NCBI GenBank assembly: GCA_016195115.1
Contig: JACQAI010000059.1
Location: 1-6,499 of the forward strand
DNA: 6,499 bases
Direction of reading: 5' to 3'
DNA from: Pseudomonadota bacterium
GTDB taxonomy: Bacteria; Pseudomonadota; Alphaproteobacteria; Elsterales; Elsteraceae
In this document: positions 1 to 6,499 of the stretch, piece after piece
How the letters are laid out: every line of letters begins with the position of its first letter
Position numbering within the stretch: position 1 is the first letter of the stretch
Made by a program: the position numbers and the translations under genes
Notes under the pieces: model-generated
What the model was told of the DNA's origin: nothing
Seen by the model: only the letters and a program-made list of their open reading frames with translations
Database searches by the model: none

Positions 1-1617
1 GAGAACGGCATCCGTTGGAAGTCGATTGCGGAGGCGGCGCGCGTGATCAAGAGCGTCGCCGCGAAGAGTCCGAACGGCGGCGGTAATTTCAACTTCGCCG
101 CCAGCGCGATGGTGAAGCAGTACAAGGGTGCGTACTCCGGCGAGCACGGCGACGGGCTGGTGCGCTCGGAGTTCCACGAGCCGATGTACGGCAAGCAGAT
201 CGTCGCGGCGTTCGAGGAGGTCAAGGACACTTTCGACCCGGGCGCGCTGTTCAACCCGGGCAAGATCGTGCGGCCGTCGAAGATGGACGATCGCTCGCTG
301 TTCCGCTACGCGCCCGGCTACCAGGCCGAAAAACTCGACACCGTGCTCGACTGGTCGGACTGGGGCGGTTTTTCCGCCGCGATCGAGATGTGCAACAACA
401 ACGGCGAGTGCCGCAAGGCCGACCCCGGCGTCATGTGCCCGTCCTATCGGGTGACCGGCGACGAGCAGCACGTCACGCGCGGCCGCGCCAACACGCTGCG
501 GCTGGCGATCACGGGCCAGCTCGGCCGCGACGCGCTCACCTCGGATGCCATGCGCGCGACCATGTCGTTGTGCGTCAGCTGCAAGGGCTGCAAGCGCGAG
601 TGCCCGACCGGCGTCGACATGGCCAAGATGAAGATCGAGTTTCTGCATCATTGGCAGAAGCGCCACGGCCTGACGCTCAAGGAGAAGCTGATCGCGTATC
701 TGCCGCGCTATGCGCCGTTCGTGCGGCGGTTTTCAGCACTGGCCAACCTGCGCGACGTCGTGCCCGGCCTGGCCGCGTTGAGCGAGCGCTGGCTCGGTTT
801 TTCGGCCAAGCGCTCGCTGCCGAAATGGCGCAGCGATGCGTTCCTGGGTGCGCGGGCACAACCGGCCGCCGCCGATGCCCGCGAAGTGGTGTTGCTGGTC
901 GACACCTTCAACACCTATTTCGAGCCCGACAACGCCCGCGCCGCGCTGCGCGTGCTCGAAGCCGCCGGCTATCGCGTGCACCTGCCGGAGCTGCCGGGCG
1001 ACCGCCGCCCGCTGTGCTGCGGCCGTACCTTCCTCGCCGCCGGCCTGGTCGACGAAGCGCGCGTCGAGGCCCGGCGCATGGTCGCGGCGCTGGCGCCCTT
1101 CGTTGCCCGCAACGTTCCGATCGTCGGGCTCGAGCCGTCTTGCCTGCTCACGTTGCGCGACGAATATCTCAGCCTGCTGCCGGCCGCCGAGGCCAAGAAG
1201 CTGGCCGCCAACGCCCTGCTGTTCGAGGAGTTCCTGGCGCGCGAGCACAAGGCTAGCCGACTCAAGCTGGCGCTCAAGCCGCTCGCCGCCAAGACGGCGC
1301 TGCTGCACGGCCACTGCCACCAGAAGGCGTTCGCCGTGATGGGCGACGTCGCGGCGGTGCTGCGCCTGGTGCCCGGCCTCGACGTCCAACAGATCGAATC
1401 CAGCTGCTGCGGCATGGCCGGCGCGTTTGGCTACGAGGCCGACCACTACGCGGTGTCGATGCAGATGGCCGAGCTCAACCTGCTGCCCGCCGTGCGCAAG
1501 GCCGATGCCGACACGCTGGTCGTCGCCGACGGCACCAGCTGCCGTCACCAGATCCACGACGGCGCCGACCGCACCGCCCTCCACGTCGCCCGCGTGCTCG
1601 AGCAGGCGCTGGGGTAG
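1..1617 (+). CDS. FAD-linked oxidase / iron-sulfur dehydrogenase (YdiJ, D-2-hydroxyglutarate dehydrogenase-like), 3' part
   Basis: The frame is open from the first base, so this is the C-terminal half (about 538 residues) of a larger protein; the GTG at 43 is internal. In order it shows the end of the FAD-linked oxidase C-terminal domain with the GEHGDGLVR motif (139-165), a ferredoxin-like segment with CNNNGEC (390-410) followed by MCPSYR, a full CVSCKGCKRECP [4Fe-4S] motif (571-606), and two cysteine-rich CCG domains: CCGRT near 1015, then HGHCHQKAF (1303-1329) with SSCCGMAG (1399-1422). This order matches the fused GlcD/GlpC architecture of YdiJ, which is about 1,000 residues. Known family members oxidise D-2-hydroxy acids (D-2-hydroxyglutarate, D-lactate or glycolate) at FAD and pass electrons through the clusters to a carrier. 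The C-x5-C spacing of the first cluster is, to my knowledge, normal for the family. The substrate cannot be told from this half. The frame is intact and its stop lies 6 bp before the next gene. Confidence 0.9.
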   Translation, partial: ENGIRWKSIAEAARVIKSVAAKSPNGGGNFNFAASAMVKQYKGAYSGEHGDGLVRSEFHEPMYGKQIVAAFEEVKDTFDPGALFNPGKIVRPSKMDDRSLFRYAPGYQAEKLDTVLDWSDWGGFSAAIEMCNNNGECRKADPGVMCPSYRVTGDEQHVTRGRANTLRLAITGQLGRDALTSDAMRATMSLCVSCKGCKRECPTGVDMAKMKIEFLHHWQKRHGLTLKEKLIAYLPRYAPFVRRFSALANLRDVVPGLAALSERWLGFSAKRSLPKWRSDAFLGARAQPAAADAREVVLLVDTFNTYFEPDNARAALRVLEAAGYRVHLPELPGDRRPLCCGRTFLAAGLVDEARVEARRMVAALAPFVARNVPIVGLEPSCLLTLRDEYLSLLPAAEAKKLAANALLFEEFLAREHKASRLKLALKPLAAKTALLHGHCHQKAFAVMGDVAAVLRLVPGLDVQQIESSCCGMAGAFGYEADHYAVSMQMAELNLLPAVRKADADTLVVADGTSCRHQIHDGADRTALHVARVLEQALG

Positions 1618-1623
1618 GCCGCC

Positions 1624-2580
1624 ATGCGGGTGCCGCGCGGCCTGATCGCGATCGTGTCAGCGCTGGTTCTCGGCGCGGCACCCGTCGCCGCCGAACGCAT
1701 CCGGTTCGACTCGGTCGCCCGGGACACCAACTTGGCCGACATCTTCGGCGGCCGGCTCGCCTACACCGATCCGATCCATGGCGAATTGCAGCTGCCGTCC
1801 CAGGGCAGCGGGCCTTTCCCGGCGATGGTCATCATGCATTCCAGCCTCGGCATCCACCGGACCATCACGGAGTGGGCCGGCCTGTTCAACGACATGGGCG
1901 TGGCGAGCTTGGTGGTCGACAGCTTCACGCCCCGCGGCATCCTGGCAGAGTCGAGCGCGGGCACGCTGTCGTTTCCGGCCGGCGGCGTCGACGCGCTGCG
2001 CGCCCTGCAGGTGTTGCGCCAGGATGCCAGGATCGATCCGGACGCGATCGGCGTCATCGGGTTCTCGCGCGGCGCCATCGCCACCATGTTCGCCAGCTTC
2101 GAGCGCTTTCGCGCCGCCGTGCTGGGCGCGGATCGCGCCAAGTTCGCGCTGCACATTCCGTTCTACGGCGGCTGCGGGCAATACGCCAAGACCACCGGCG
2201 CCCCGATCCTGACCCTCGTCGGCAGCGCCGACGATTTCGTCAGCGCCGAGTCGTGCCGCCGGCACACGGAGGTCCTCCGGCAACAGGGCTCGCCCGCCGA
2301 GCTGGTCGTCTATGACGGCGCGCTGCACGTCTTCGACACCGATCGTCCCCGCGAAGACATGCGCAGGGTGCAGAACACCAAGAACTGCCGGCTGCTGCAG
2401 AACCTGGACACCTTCGAGTGGACGTTGGACGGCCGCACGCTGGGCGTCGAAGAACGCACCGACTATCAGAAGAGCTGCCGCGGCTGGGGCGTCGTGCGCG
2501 GCGGCGACCGCCGGTACGCCGCCGCCTCCCGCGAGCGCGTCAAGTCGTTCGTCGCCGAGCACTTCAAGCTGCCGCAGTGA
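1624..2580 (+). CDS. Exported dienelactone hydrolase family protein (alpha/beta hydrolase)
   Basis: A complete 318-residue protein. Residues 1-23 form a signal peptide: basic start (MRVPRG), hydrophobic core, and a V-A-A cleavage site before Glu24, so it should act in the periplasm or be secreted. The alpha/beta-hydrolase nucleophile elbow is GFSRG with Ser148; the likely acid is Asp203 or Asp204 in GSADDF, and the likely catalytic histidine is His235 in DGALHVFD. HSSLGIH (72-78) is the probable oxyanion-hole strand/turn. Classical dienelactone hydrolases use Cys as nucleophile, so the serine suggests a general esterase or lactonase; the substrate is unknown. Four cysteines in the mature part (184, 211, 255, 285) could form disulfides. 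The C-terminal 80 residues extend beyond a minimal hydrolase core. ATG 1624 is chosen because it gives the signal peptide directly. It lies 6 bp after the dehydrogenase stop with only a weak purine-rich ribosome site, which suggests co-transcription and coupled translation. Confidence 0.88.
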   Translation: MRVPRGLIAIVSALVLGAAPVAAERIRFDSVARDTNLADIFGGRLAYTDPIHGELQLPSQGSGPFPAMVIMHSSLGIHRTITEWAGLFNDMGVASLVVDSFTPRGILAESSAGTLSFPAGGVDALRALQVLRQDARIDPDAIGVIGFSRGAIATMFASFERFRAAVLGADRAKFALHIPFYGGCGQYAKTTGAPILTLVGSADDFVSAESCRRHTEVLRQQGSPAELVVYDGALHVFDTDRPREDMRRVQNTKNCRLLQNLDTFEWTLDGRTLGVEERTDYQKSCRGWGVVRGGDRRYAAASRERVKSFVAEHFKLPQ

Positions 2581-2625
2581 GTCGGCGGCGGCGGCCGGCA
2601 CATCGGGACCGTCGGCGCCGGGCGC
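2581..2625. other. Short convergent intergenic gap
   Basis: Forty-five GC-rich bases separate the stop of the hydrolase gene (plus strand) from the stop of the ettA-like gene (minus strand). A bidirectional terminator would be expected here, but I see only short GC-rich self-complementarity and no T-tract on either strand, so none is called. Confidence 0.5.
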
Positions 2626-4306
<1,681 letters not shown>

Positions 4307-4376
4307 TAATCAGCTCCGGTGGACGGGCGGCGACGGGGATGCGAGAGGCGGCTTAGATAGCCGATCGCGTTATCGG

Positions 4377-4453
4377 AAGCCAGAAAATCAGAAGGCCAGA
4401 AACCAGTCTCGCGCTGGCTTCTGGCCTTCTGGTTTCTGGCCTTCTGGCTTCTG
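4377..4453. repeat. Inverted tandem 15-mer repeat, large hairpin
   Basis: To the right of the 7-base centre 4407-4413 come two and two-thirds copies of a 15-mer, CTGGYTTCTGGCCTT (4414-4428, 4429-4443, partial 4444-4453). To its left are two copies of the same unit in inverted orientation (4377-4391 diverged, 4392-4406). A perfect 18-bp inverted match pairs 4389-4406 with 4429-4446; alternatively 4392-4406 pairs with 4414-4428 with one mismatch around a 7-base loop. The element sits between the end of the small minus-strand gene and the start of ettA. It could act as a terminator or attenuator for the upstream gene, or be a dispersed intergenic repeat. I see no convincing T-tract after it on the minus strand, so a simple intrinsic terminator is not claimed. 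Confidence 0.85.
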
Positions 4454-4724
4454 CTACGGGCGCTTGCGCGTCTGCATCATCTGCAGGCCGCTGATCCAGT
4501 CGAACAAGCCGCGCGACGTCGCCGAAGCGCTTGTTGTCGCGTTTCTGATGGCCGGTCGCCATGCCCTCGGTTGGCGTGACGATGCGGCGCGGCCCGGACG
4601 GCTCGTCCTTGGTGCCGCTCGGCTTGGTCTTGGCGCGCGCCGAGATGTCGCTCCGCAGCGAGTCCAGGAGCTCCTGGGCCAGCTTCGACTTATCGCCCGA
4701 CTTTTCCGCCATCTCTCCTTGCAC
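4454..4724 (-). pseudogene. Small unrecognised protein gene, frame-disrupted
   Basis: I do not recognise this family. From GTG 4724 it reads MQGEMAEKSGDKSKLAQELL and continues as a hydrophilic, lysine/arginine-rich, probably soluble protein to KRFGDVA. From there the original frame runs into the 4377-4453 repeat and gives low-complexity arginine-rich sequence. The other frame gives a natural-looking end, GLFDWISGLQMMQTRKRP, with TAG at 4454-4456. Adding one GC unit to the short tract at 4511-4515 joins them into about 90 residues (DVARGLFDWISG). No signal peptide, membrane segment or catalytic motif is visible. Two starts are possible: GTG 4724 with GAGGAGG 4 bp upstream, or ATG 4712 with AAGGAG only 2 bp upstream; I prefer the GTG for its site, without certainty. 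Same strand as ettA but separated by the hairpin, so co-transcription is unclear. Confidence 0.55.
4511..4515. other. GC tract at the small gene's frame break
   Basis: The bases gcgcg here mark the switch between the N-terminal and C-terminal frames of the small minus-strand gene. As in ettA, the break is explained by one missing GC dinucleotide, or equally by one extra base. Confidence 0.5.
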
Positions 4725-4870
4725 GCAACCTCCTCGCGCCCGCCCTCAGCATGCCCGACCGATCTATAAAATTGCATCCTCTAAATTGCTTACAAATAAA
4801 ATCCAACCGATTCAACCGCCGCCCCCATGCGCCCTTGTAGCGCCCGGAAGCTTACGGAAAGCTGAGCGCC
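4725..4870. promoter_or_regulatory. AT-rich divergent intergenic region
   Basis: Base composition drops sharply in AT content only around 4760-4806 and 4871-4915, within otherwise GC-rich DNA. On the minus strand, a direct repeat GCAATTT occurs twice and a TATAGA/TTTATA box lies at 4763-4770, plausible as the -10 of the small gene; the best upstream box (TTGTAA, 4790-4795) is 19-21 bp away, longer than usual. The ribosome site GAGGAGG (plus coordinates 4729-4735) precedes GTG 4724. No open frame on either strand here looks like a protein. Confidence 0.35.
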
Positions 4871-4915
4871 AATTATCAATCATCTGATTGACTATCAACC
4901 GACTGTTTGATAATT
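4871..4915. promoter_or_regulatory. Double palindromic operator in front of the arsR-type gene
   Basis: Two abutting copies of TATCAA-N8-TTGAyw occur: 4874-4893 (ending TTGACT) and 4893-4912 (ending TTGATA), 19 bp apart, so on nearly the same helix face. Nested in the first is TCAATCA-TC-TGATTGA (4876-4891), a perfect 7-bp dyad. The outer ends AATTATCAA (4871-4879) and TTGATAATT (4907-4915) are exact inverted copies, making a 45-bp dyad centred at 4893 with about 16 of 22 pairs matching. ArsR-family regulators bind AT-rich inverted repeats of this kind, usually overlapping their own promoter. That this is the operator of the adjacent regulator is an inference from structure and position. Confidence 0.65.
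4888..4914 (+). promoter_or_regulatory. Candidate sigma70-type promoter for the arsR-DUF899 unit
   Basis: A -35-like TTGACT (4888-4893) and a -10-like GATAAT (4909-4914) are 15 bp apart, slightly short. Both boxes lie within the palindromes, so a bound repressor would block polymerase. Transcription would start near 4920, almost at the first conserved codon of the regulator, implying a leaderless message or missing sequence. Confidence 0.4.
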
Positions 4916-4919
4916 CCGA

Positions 4920-5276
4920 CTGTTCTTCGCGCTCAGCGATCCGGTGCGCCGCGCCATCCTCGAGCGCCTGGACGCCCAGCCGCAGCTGGTCTCCGAGCTC
5001 GCGGCGCCGTTCGCGATCTCGCTGCAGGCGGTGTCGCGCCACATCCAGGTGCTGGTGCGCGCCGGGCTGGTCAGCCAGGCGCGCACCGGCCGGATCAGCC
5101 GCTGCAGCCTCGAGGCCGGCCCGGTGGTCGCCGCCGCGGTCTGGCTCAACCGCTACAGCAAGTACTGGCAAGGCCAGTTCGACCTGCTGGCCGCCGTGCT
5201 GCACGACCTCGACGACCGGCGGGCGCCGCGCGCGCGGCGTCGGCGCCGCGCCCCAAGCCCGACGAGGACGCCATGA
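4920..5276 (+). CDS. ArsR-type winged-helix transcriptional regulator, start uncertain
   Basis: The frame reads LFFALSDPVRRAILERLD, then a winged helix: QLVSELAAPFAISLQAVSRH (recognition helix around SLQAVSRHIQVL), GLVSQARTGRISRCSL as the wing, and WLNRYSKYWQGQFDLLAAVL as C-terminal dimerisation helix. This fits the ArsR subgroup without the metal-binding ELCVCD motif; it has a single Cys in the wing, so metal sensing is unlikely. The tail (RAPRARRRRRAPSPTRTP) is low-complexity. Start: the first standard codon is GTG 4944, but it falls inside the conserved ALSDPVRRAIL region and lacks a ribosome site. The frame is open only back to 4914, with CTG 4920 the only other candidate; a one-base slip could join TTG 4888 (MTINRLFDNSD). 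Its TGA overlaps the next ATG (ATGA, 5273-5276), implying coupled translation. Probably autorepresses through the upstream palindromes. Confidence 0.75.
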   Translation: MFFALSDPVRRAILERLDAQPQLVSELAAPFAISLQAVSRHIQVLVRAGLVSQARTGRISRCSLEAGPVVAAAVWLNRYSKYWQGQFDLLAAVLHDLDDRRAPRARRRRRAPSPTRTP

Positions 5277-5842
5277 AGTACCGCGACGCATCCGCCAAGC
5301 TGATCGACTTCCGCCGCCAGATCGCCGCGCTGCGCGACCAGATGCGCACGGTCCAAGAGGCCCGCGAGCCCGAGCCGGTCGAGGACTACGAGTTCGCCAC
5401 CCCCACCGGCACCGTGCGCCTGTCGGCGCTGTTCGCCGGCAAGCCCGACCTGATCGTGATCCACAACATGGGCCGGTCGTGCCCGCACTGCACCCTATGG
5501 GCCGACGGCTACAACGGCCTCTACCCGCACCTCGCCGACCGCGCCGGCTTCGTCGTCACCAGCCCGGATGCGCCGGCGGTGCAGCGCGCGTTCGCGCAGG
5601 CGCGCGGCTGGCGCTTTGCTATGGCGAGCCACGCCGGCACGCGCTTCGCCACCGACATGGGCTACGGCTCGGAGAGCGGCGGCTGGCTGCCCGGGCTGTC
5701 GGTGTTCCGGCGCGACGGCGGCCGCCTGCTGCGCGTCGCCGACGCCGGCGAGGCGCCGGGCGACGATTTCTGCGCGCTTTGGCATCTGTTCGACCTGCTG
5801 CCCGGCGGCGTCGGCGATTGGCAGGCGAAGTTCCACTACTAG
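5273..5842 (+). CDS. DUF899 family thioredoxin-like protein
   Basis: A complete 189-residue protein starting at ATG 5273 inside the ATGA overlap with the regulator. Residues 1-35 form a charged helical N-terminus, followed by DYEFATPTGTVRLSALFAGK (38-57), the core strand DLIVIHNMG (59-67), and the CPHC motif with Cys70 and Cys73 in GRSCPHCTLWADGYNG, then FVVTSPDAP, GWLPGLSVFRRDGG and a DDFCALWHLFDLLP end. DUF899 proteins have a thioredoxin fold and are predicted dithiol-disulfide oxidoreductases; I know of no established substrate. No signal peptide, so cytoplasmic. An open frame continues upstream of 5273, but the protein there is shadow sequence of the regulator, so the overlapping ATG is preferred. 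The frame is intact. Co-transcription with the regulator and the second DUF899 gene is likely, and control by the palindromic operator is inferred. Confidence 0.85.
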   Translation: MKYRDASAKLIDFRRQIAALRDQMRTVQEAREPEPVEDYEFATPTGTVRLSALFAGKPDLIVIHNMGRSCPHCTLWADGYNGLYPHLADRAGFVVTSPDAPAVQRAFAQARGWRFAMASHAGTRFATDMGYGSESGGWLPGLSVFRRDGGRLLRVADAGEAPGDDFCALWHLFDLLPGGVGDWQAKFHY

Positions 5843-5861
5843 CAACCCGGAGGATCGAGCG

Positions 5862-6441
5862 ATGGATCAGCCCAAGACCGTGTCGCGCGAGGCCTGGCTC
5901 GCCGCGCGCAAGACGCATCTCGCGGCCGAGAAGGAATTCACCCGGGCGCGCGACGCGCTCAGCCGCGCGCGTCGCGAGCTGCCGTGGGTCAAGGTCGACA
6001 AGGTTCTGGGCCGACAATTTCGACGGCATCGACGTCCACCTGGCGCACCGCGACACCACCCTCATCCTGGTCTCGCGCGCGCCGCTCGAGCGCATCGAGG
6101 CCTACCAGCGACGCATGGGCTGGCGCATCAAGTGGGTGTCGTCGTTCAACACCGACTTCAACCGCGACTATCACGTCTCGTTCACGCCGGAGGAGATCGA
6201 GAGCAAACGGATCTTCTACAATTTCGCGATGCGCGAGCGCGGCATGGACGAGCTGCCCGGCATCAGCGTGTTCGCCAGGGATGCCGCCGGCGCCGTGTAC
6301 CACACCTACTCGTGCTACGCGCGCGGCCTCGACATGCTGAACGGCGCCTACCACCTGCTCGACCTGACGCCCAAGGGCCGCGACGAAAGCGGTCCGCACA
6401 ACATGGCGTGGGTGCGCCGCCACGATCAGTACGCGGACTGA
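5862..6441 (+). pseudogene. Second DUF899 family gene with internal deletion of the CxxC segment
   Basis: ATG 5862 follows GGAGG by 8 bp, 19 bp after the previous stop. The first 47 codons (VSREAWLAARKTHLAAEKEF to ELPWVKVDK, to 6002) are a typical DUF899 N-terminus. One base later (6004) the conserved C-terminal part begins in a different frame: FWADNFDGIDVHLAHRDTT, RMGWRIKWVSSFNTDF, YHVSFTPEE, GISVFARDAAG, YHTYSCYARGLDMLNGAY, LDLTPKGRDE, ending TGA at 6439-6441. Family members normally carry about 40-45 residues between these blocks, including the glycine-rich strand and the CPSC-type redox motif just before FWAD. Both the spacing and the frame show a deletion of roughly 120-140 bp, not a multiple of three. 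As written, the start frame runs past the window end without a stop and makes no DUF899 protein. A real decay event or an assembly collapse are both possible. It is a paralogue, not a copy, of the upstream DUF899 gene. Confidence 0.8.
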
Positions 6442-6499
6442 GGGACCGCGGCCCATACGTATGTATTGAAGGCTTGGCGGCGCGGCCGGCCGCTGCTTG
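6442..6499. other. Right-edge non-coding sequence
   Basis: The 58 bases after the second DUF899 stop contain a 10-bp palindrome CATACGTATG (6454-6463) and a GC palindrome GCGGCCGGCCGC (6482-6493). Neither is followed by a T-tract, and no gene start or terminator can be called before the edge. Confidence 0.4.

Noticed and set aside
733..1584. A long minus-strand frame opposite the dehydrogenase gene
   Set aside because: It is a GC-rich antisense shadow rich in Gln/Arg/Gly/Ala with no recognisable domain, whereas the plus strand has clear FeS motifs.
1657..2601. A long minus-strand frame opposite the hydrolase gene
   Set aside because: It has no domain or ribosome site and directly mirrors the well-supported plus-strand gene.
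4376..4453. The inverted 15-mer region as a CRISPR array
   Set aside because: The units are 15 bp, directly abutting and in both orientations, with no unique spacers and no cas genes.
4353..4500. The C-terminal continuation of the small gene's first frame through the repeat
   Set aside because: It is low-complexity sequence translated from the inverted 15-mer repeats; the alternative frame ends more naturally at 4454.
4907..5272. An N-terminal extension of the first DUF899 protein from TTG 4907
   Set aside because: The added residues are low-complexity and out of frame with the recognisable winged helix; ATG 5273 in the ATGA overlap fits the family's usual start.
4888..6441. A 517-codon open frame from TTG 4888 to the stop at 6441
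   Set aside because: Only its last ~145 codons (from 6004, DUF899 C-terminus) are protein-like. The rest is Arg/Ser/Ala-rich shadow sequence over the regulator and first DUF899 gene, kept open by high GC.
6454..6493. Palindromes CATACGTATG and GCGGCCGGCCGC at the right edge as a terminator or site
   Set aside because: Short self-complementary GC words are expected in this composition, no T-tract follows, and the window ends too soon for context.

Overview
The window is high-GC DNA with strong third-position G/C bias, apart from a short AT-rich intergenic island near 4760-4915. The gene content (a YdiJ-type FAD/iron-sulfur dehydrogenase, EttA, DUF899 proteins, an ArsR-type regulator) and the protein sequences suggest a Pseudomonadota chromosome, most likely alphaproteobacterial. 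That placement is an inference. There is no mobile element, CRISPR array, tRNA or rRNA.

Left part, plus strand, 1-2580: the 3' half of a large FAD-linked oxidase/iron-sulfur (YdiJ/GlcD-GlpC type) dehydrogenase enters from the left edge. Six bases after its stop comes a complete gene for an exported dienelactone-hydrolase-family alpha/beta hydrolase, probably in the same operon. Both frames are intact.

Middle part, minus strand, 2626-4724: an ettA-type ABC-F translation factor converges on the hydrolase gene. Upstream of it on the same strand is a small unrecognised gene of about 90 codons. The two are separated by an inverted, tandemly repeated 15-mer hairpin. Both genes are frame-disrupted, and in each case adding one GC dinucleotide to a short alternating GC tract restores the frame.

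Right part, plus strand, 4871-6441: a divergent unit of an ArsR-type regulator, a complete DUF899 thioredoxin-like protein with a CPHC motif (start overlapping the regulator's stop as ATGA), and a second DUF899 gene 19 bp downstream. The second gene has lost its central CxxC-bearing segment by a frame-shifting internal deletion. A double palindrome with TATCAA/TTGATA half-sites, overlapping a plausible promoter, lies directly in front of the regulator and is probably its own operator. The regulator's conserved N-terminus begins right at this operator without an ordinary start codon, which may be a fourth lesion.

No clearly new system is visible. The most informative points are the ArsR-DUF899-DUF899 redox module with its operator, the inverted-repeat element, and the run of frame lesions confined to the right 60% of the window. 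Those lesions may be sequencing or assembly errors and should be resolved before any biological reading.
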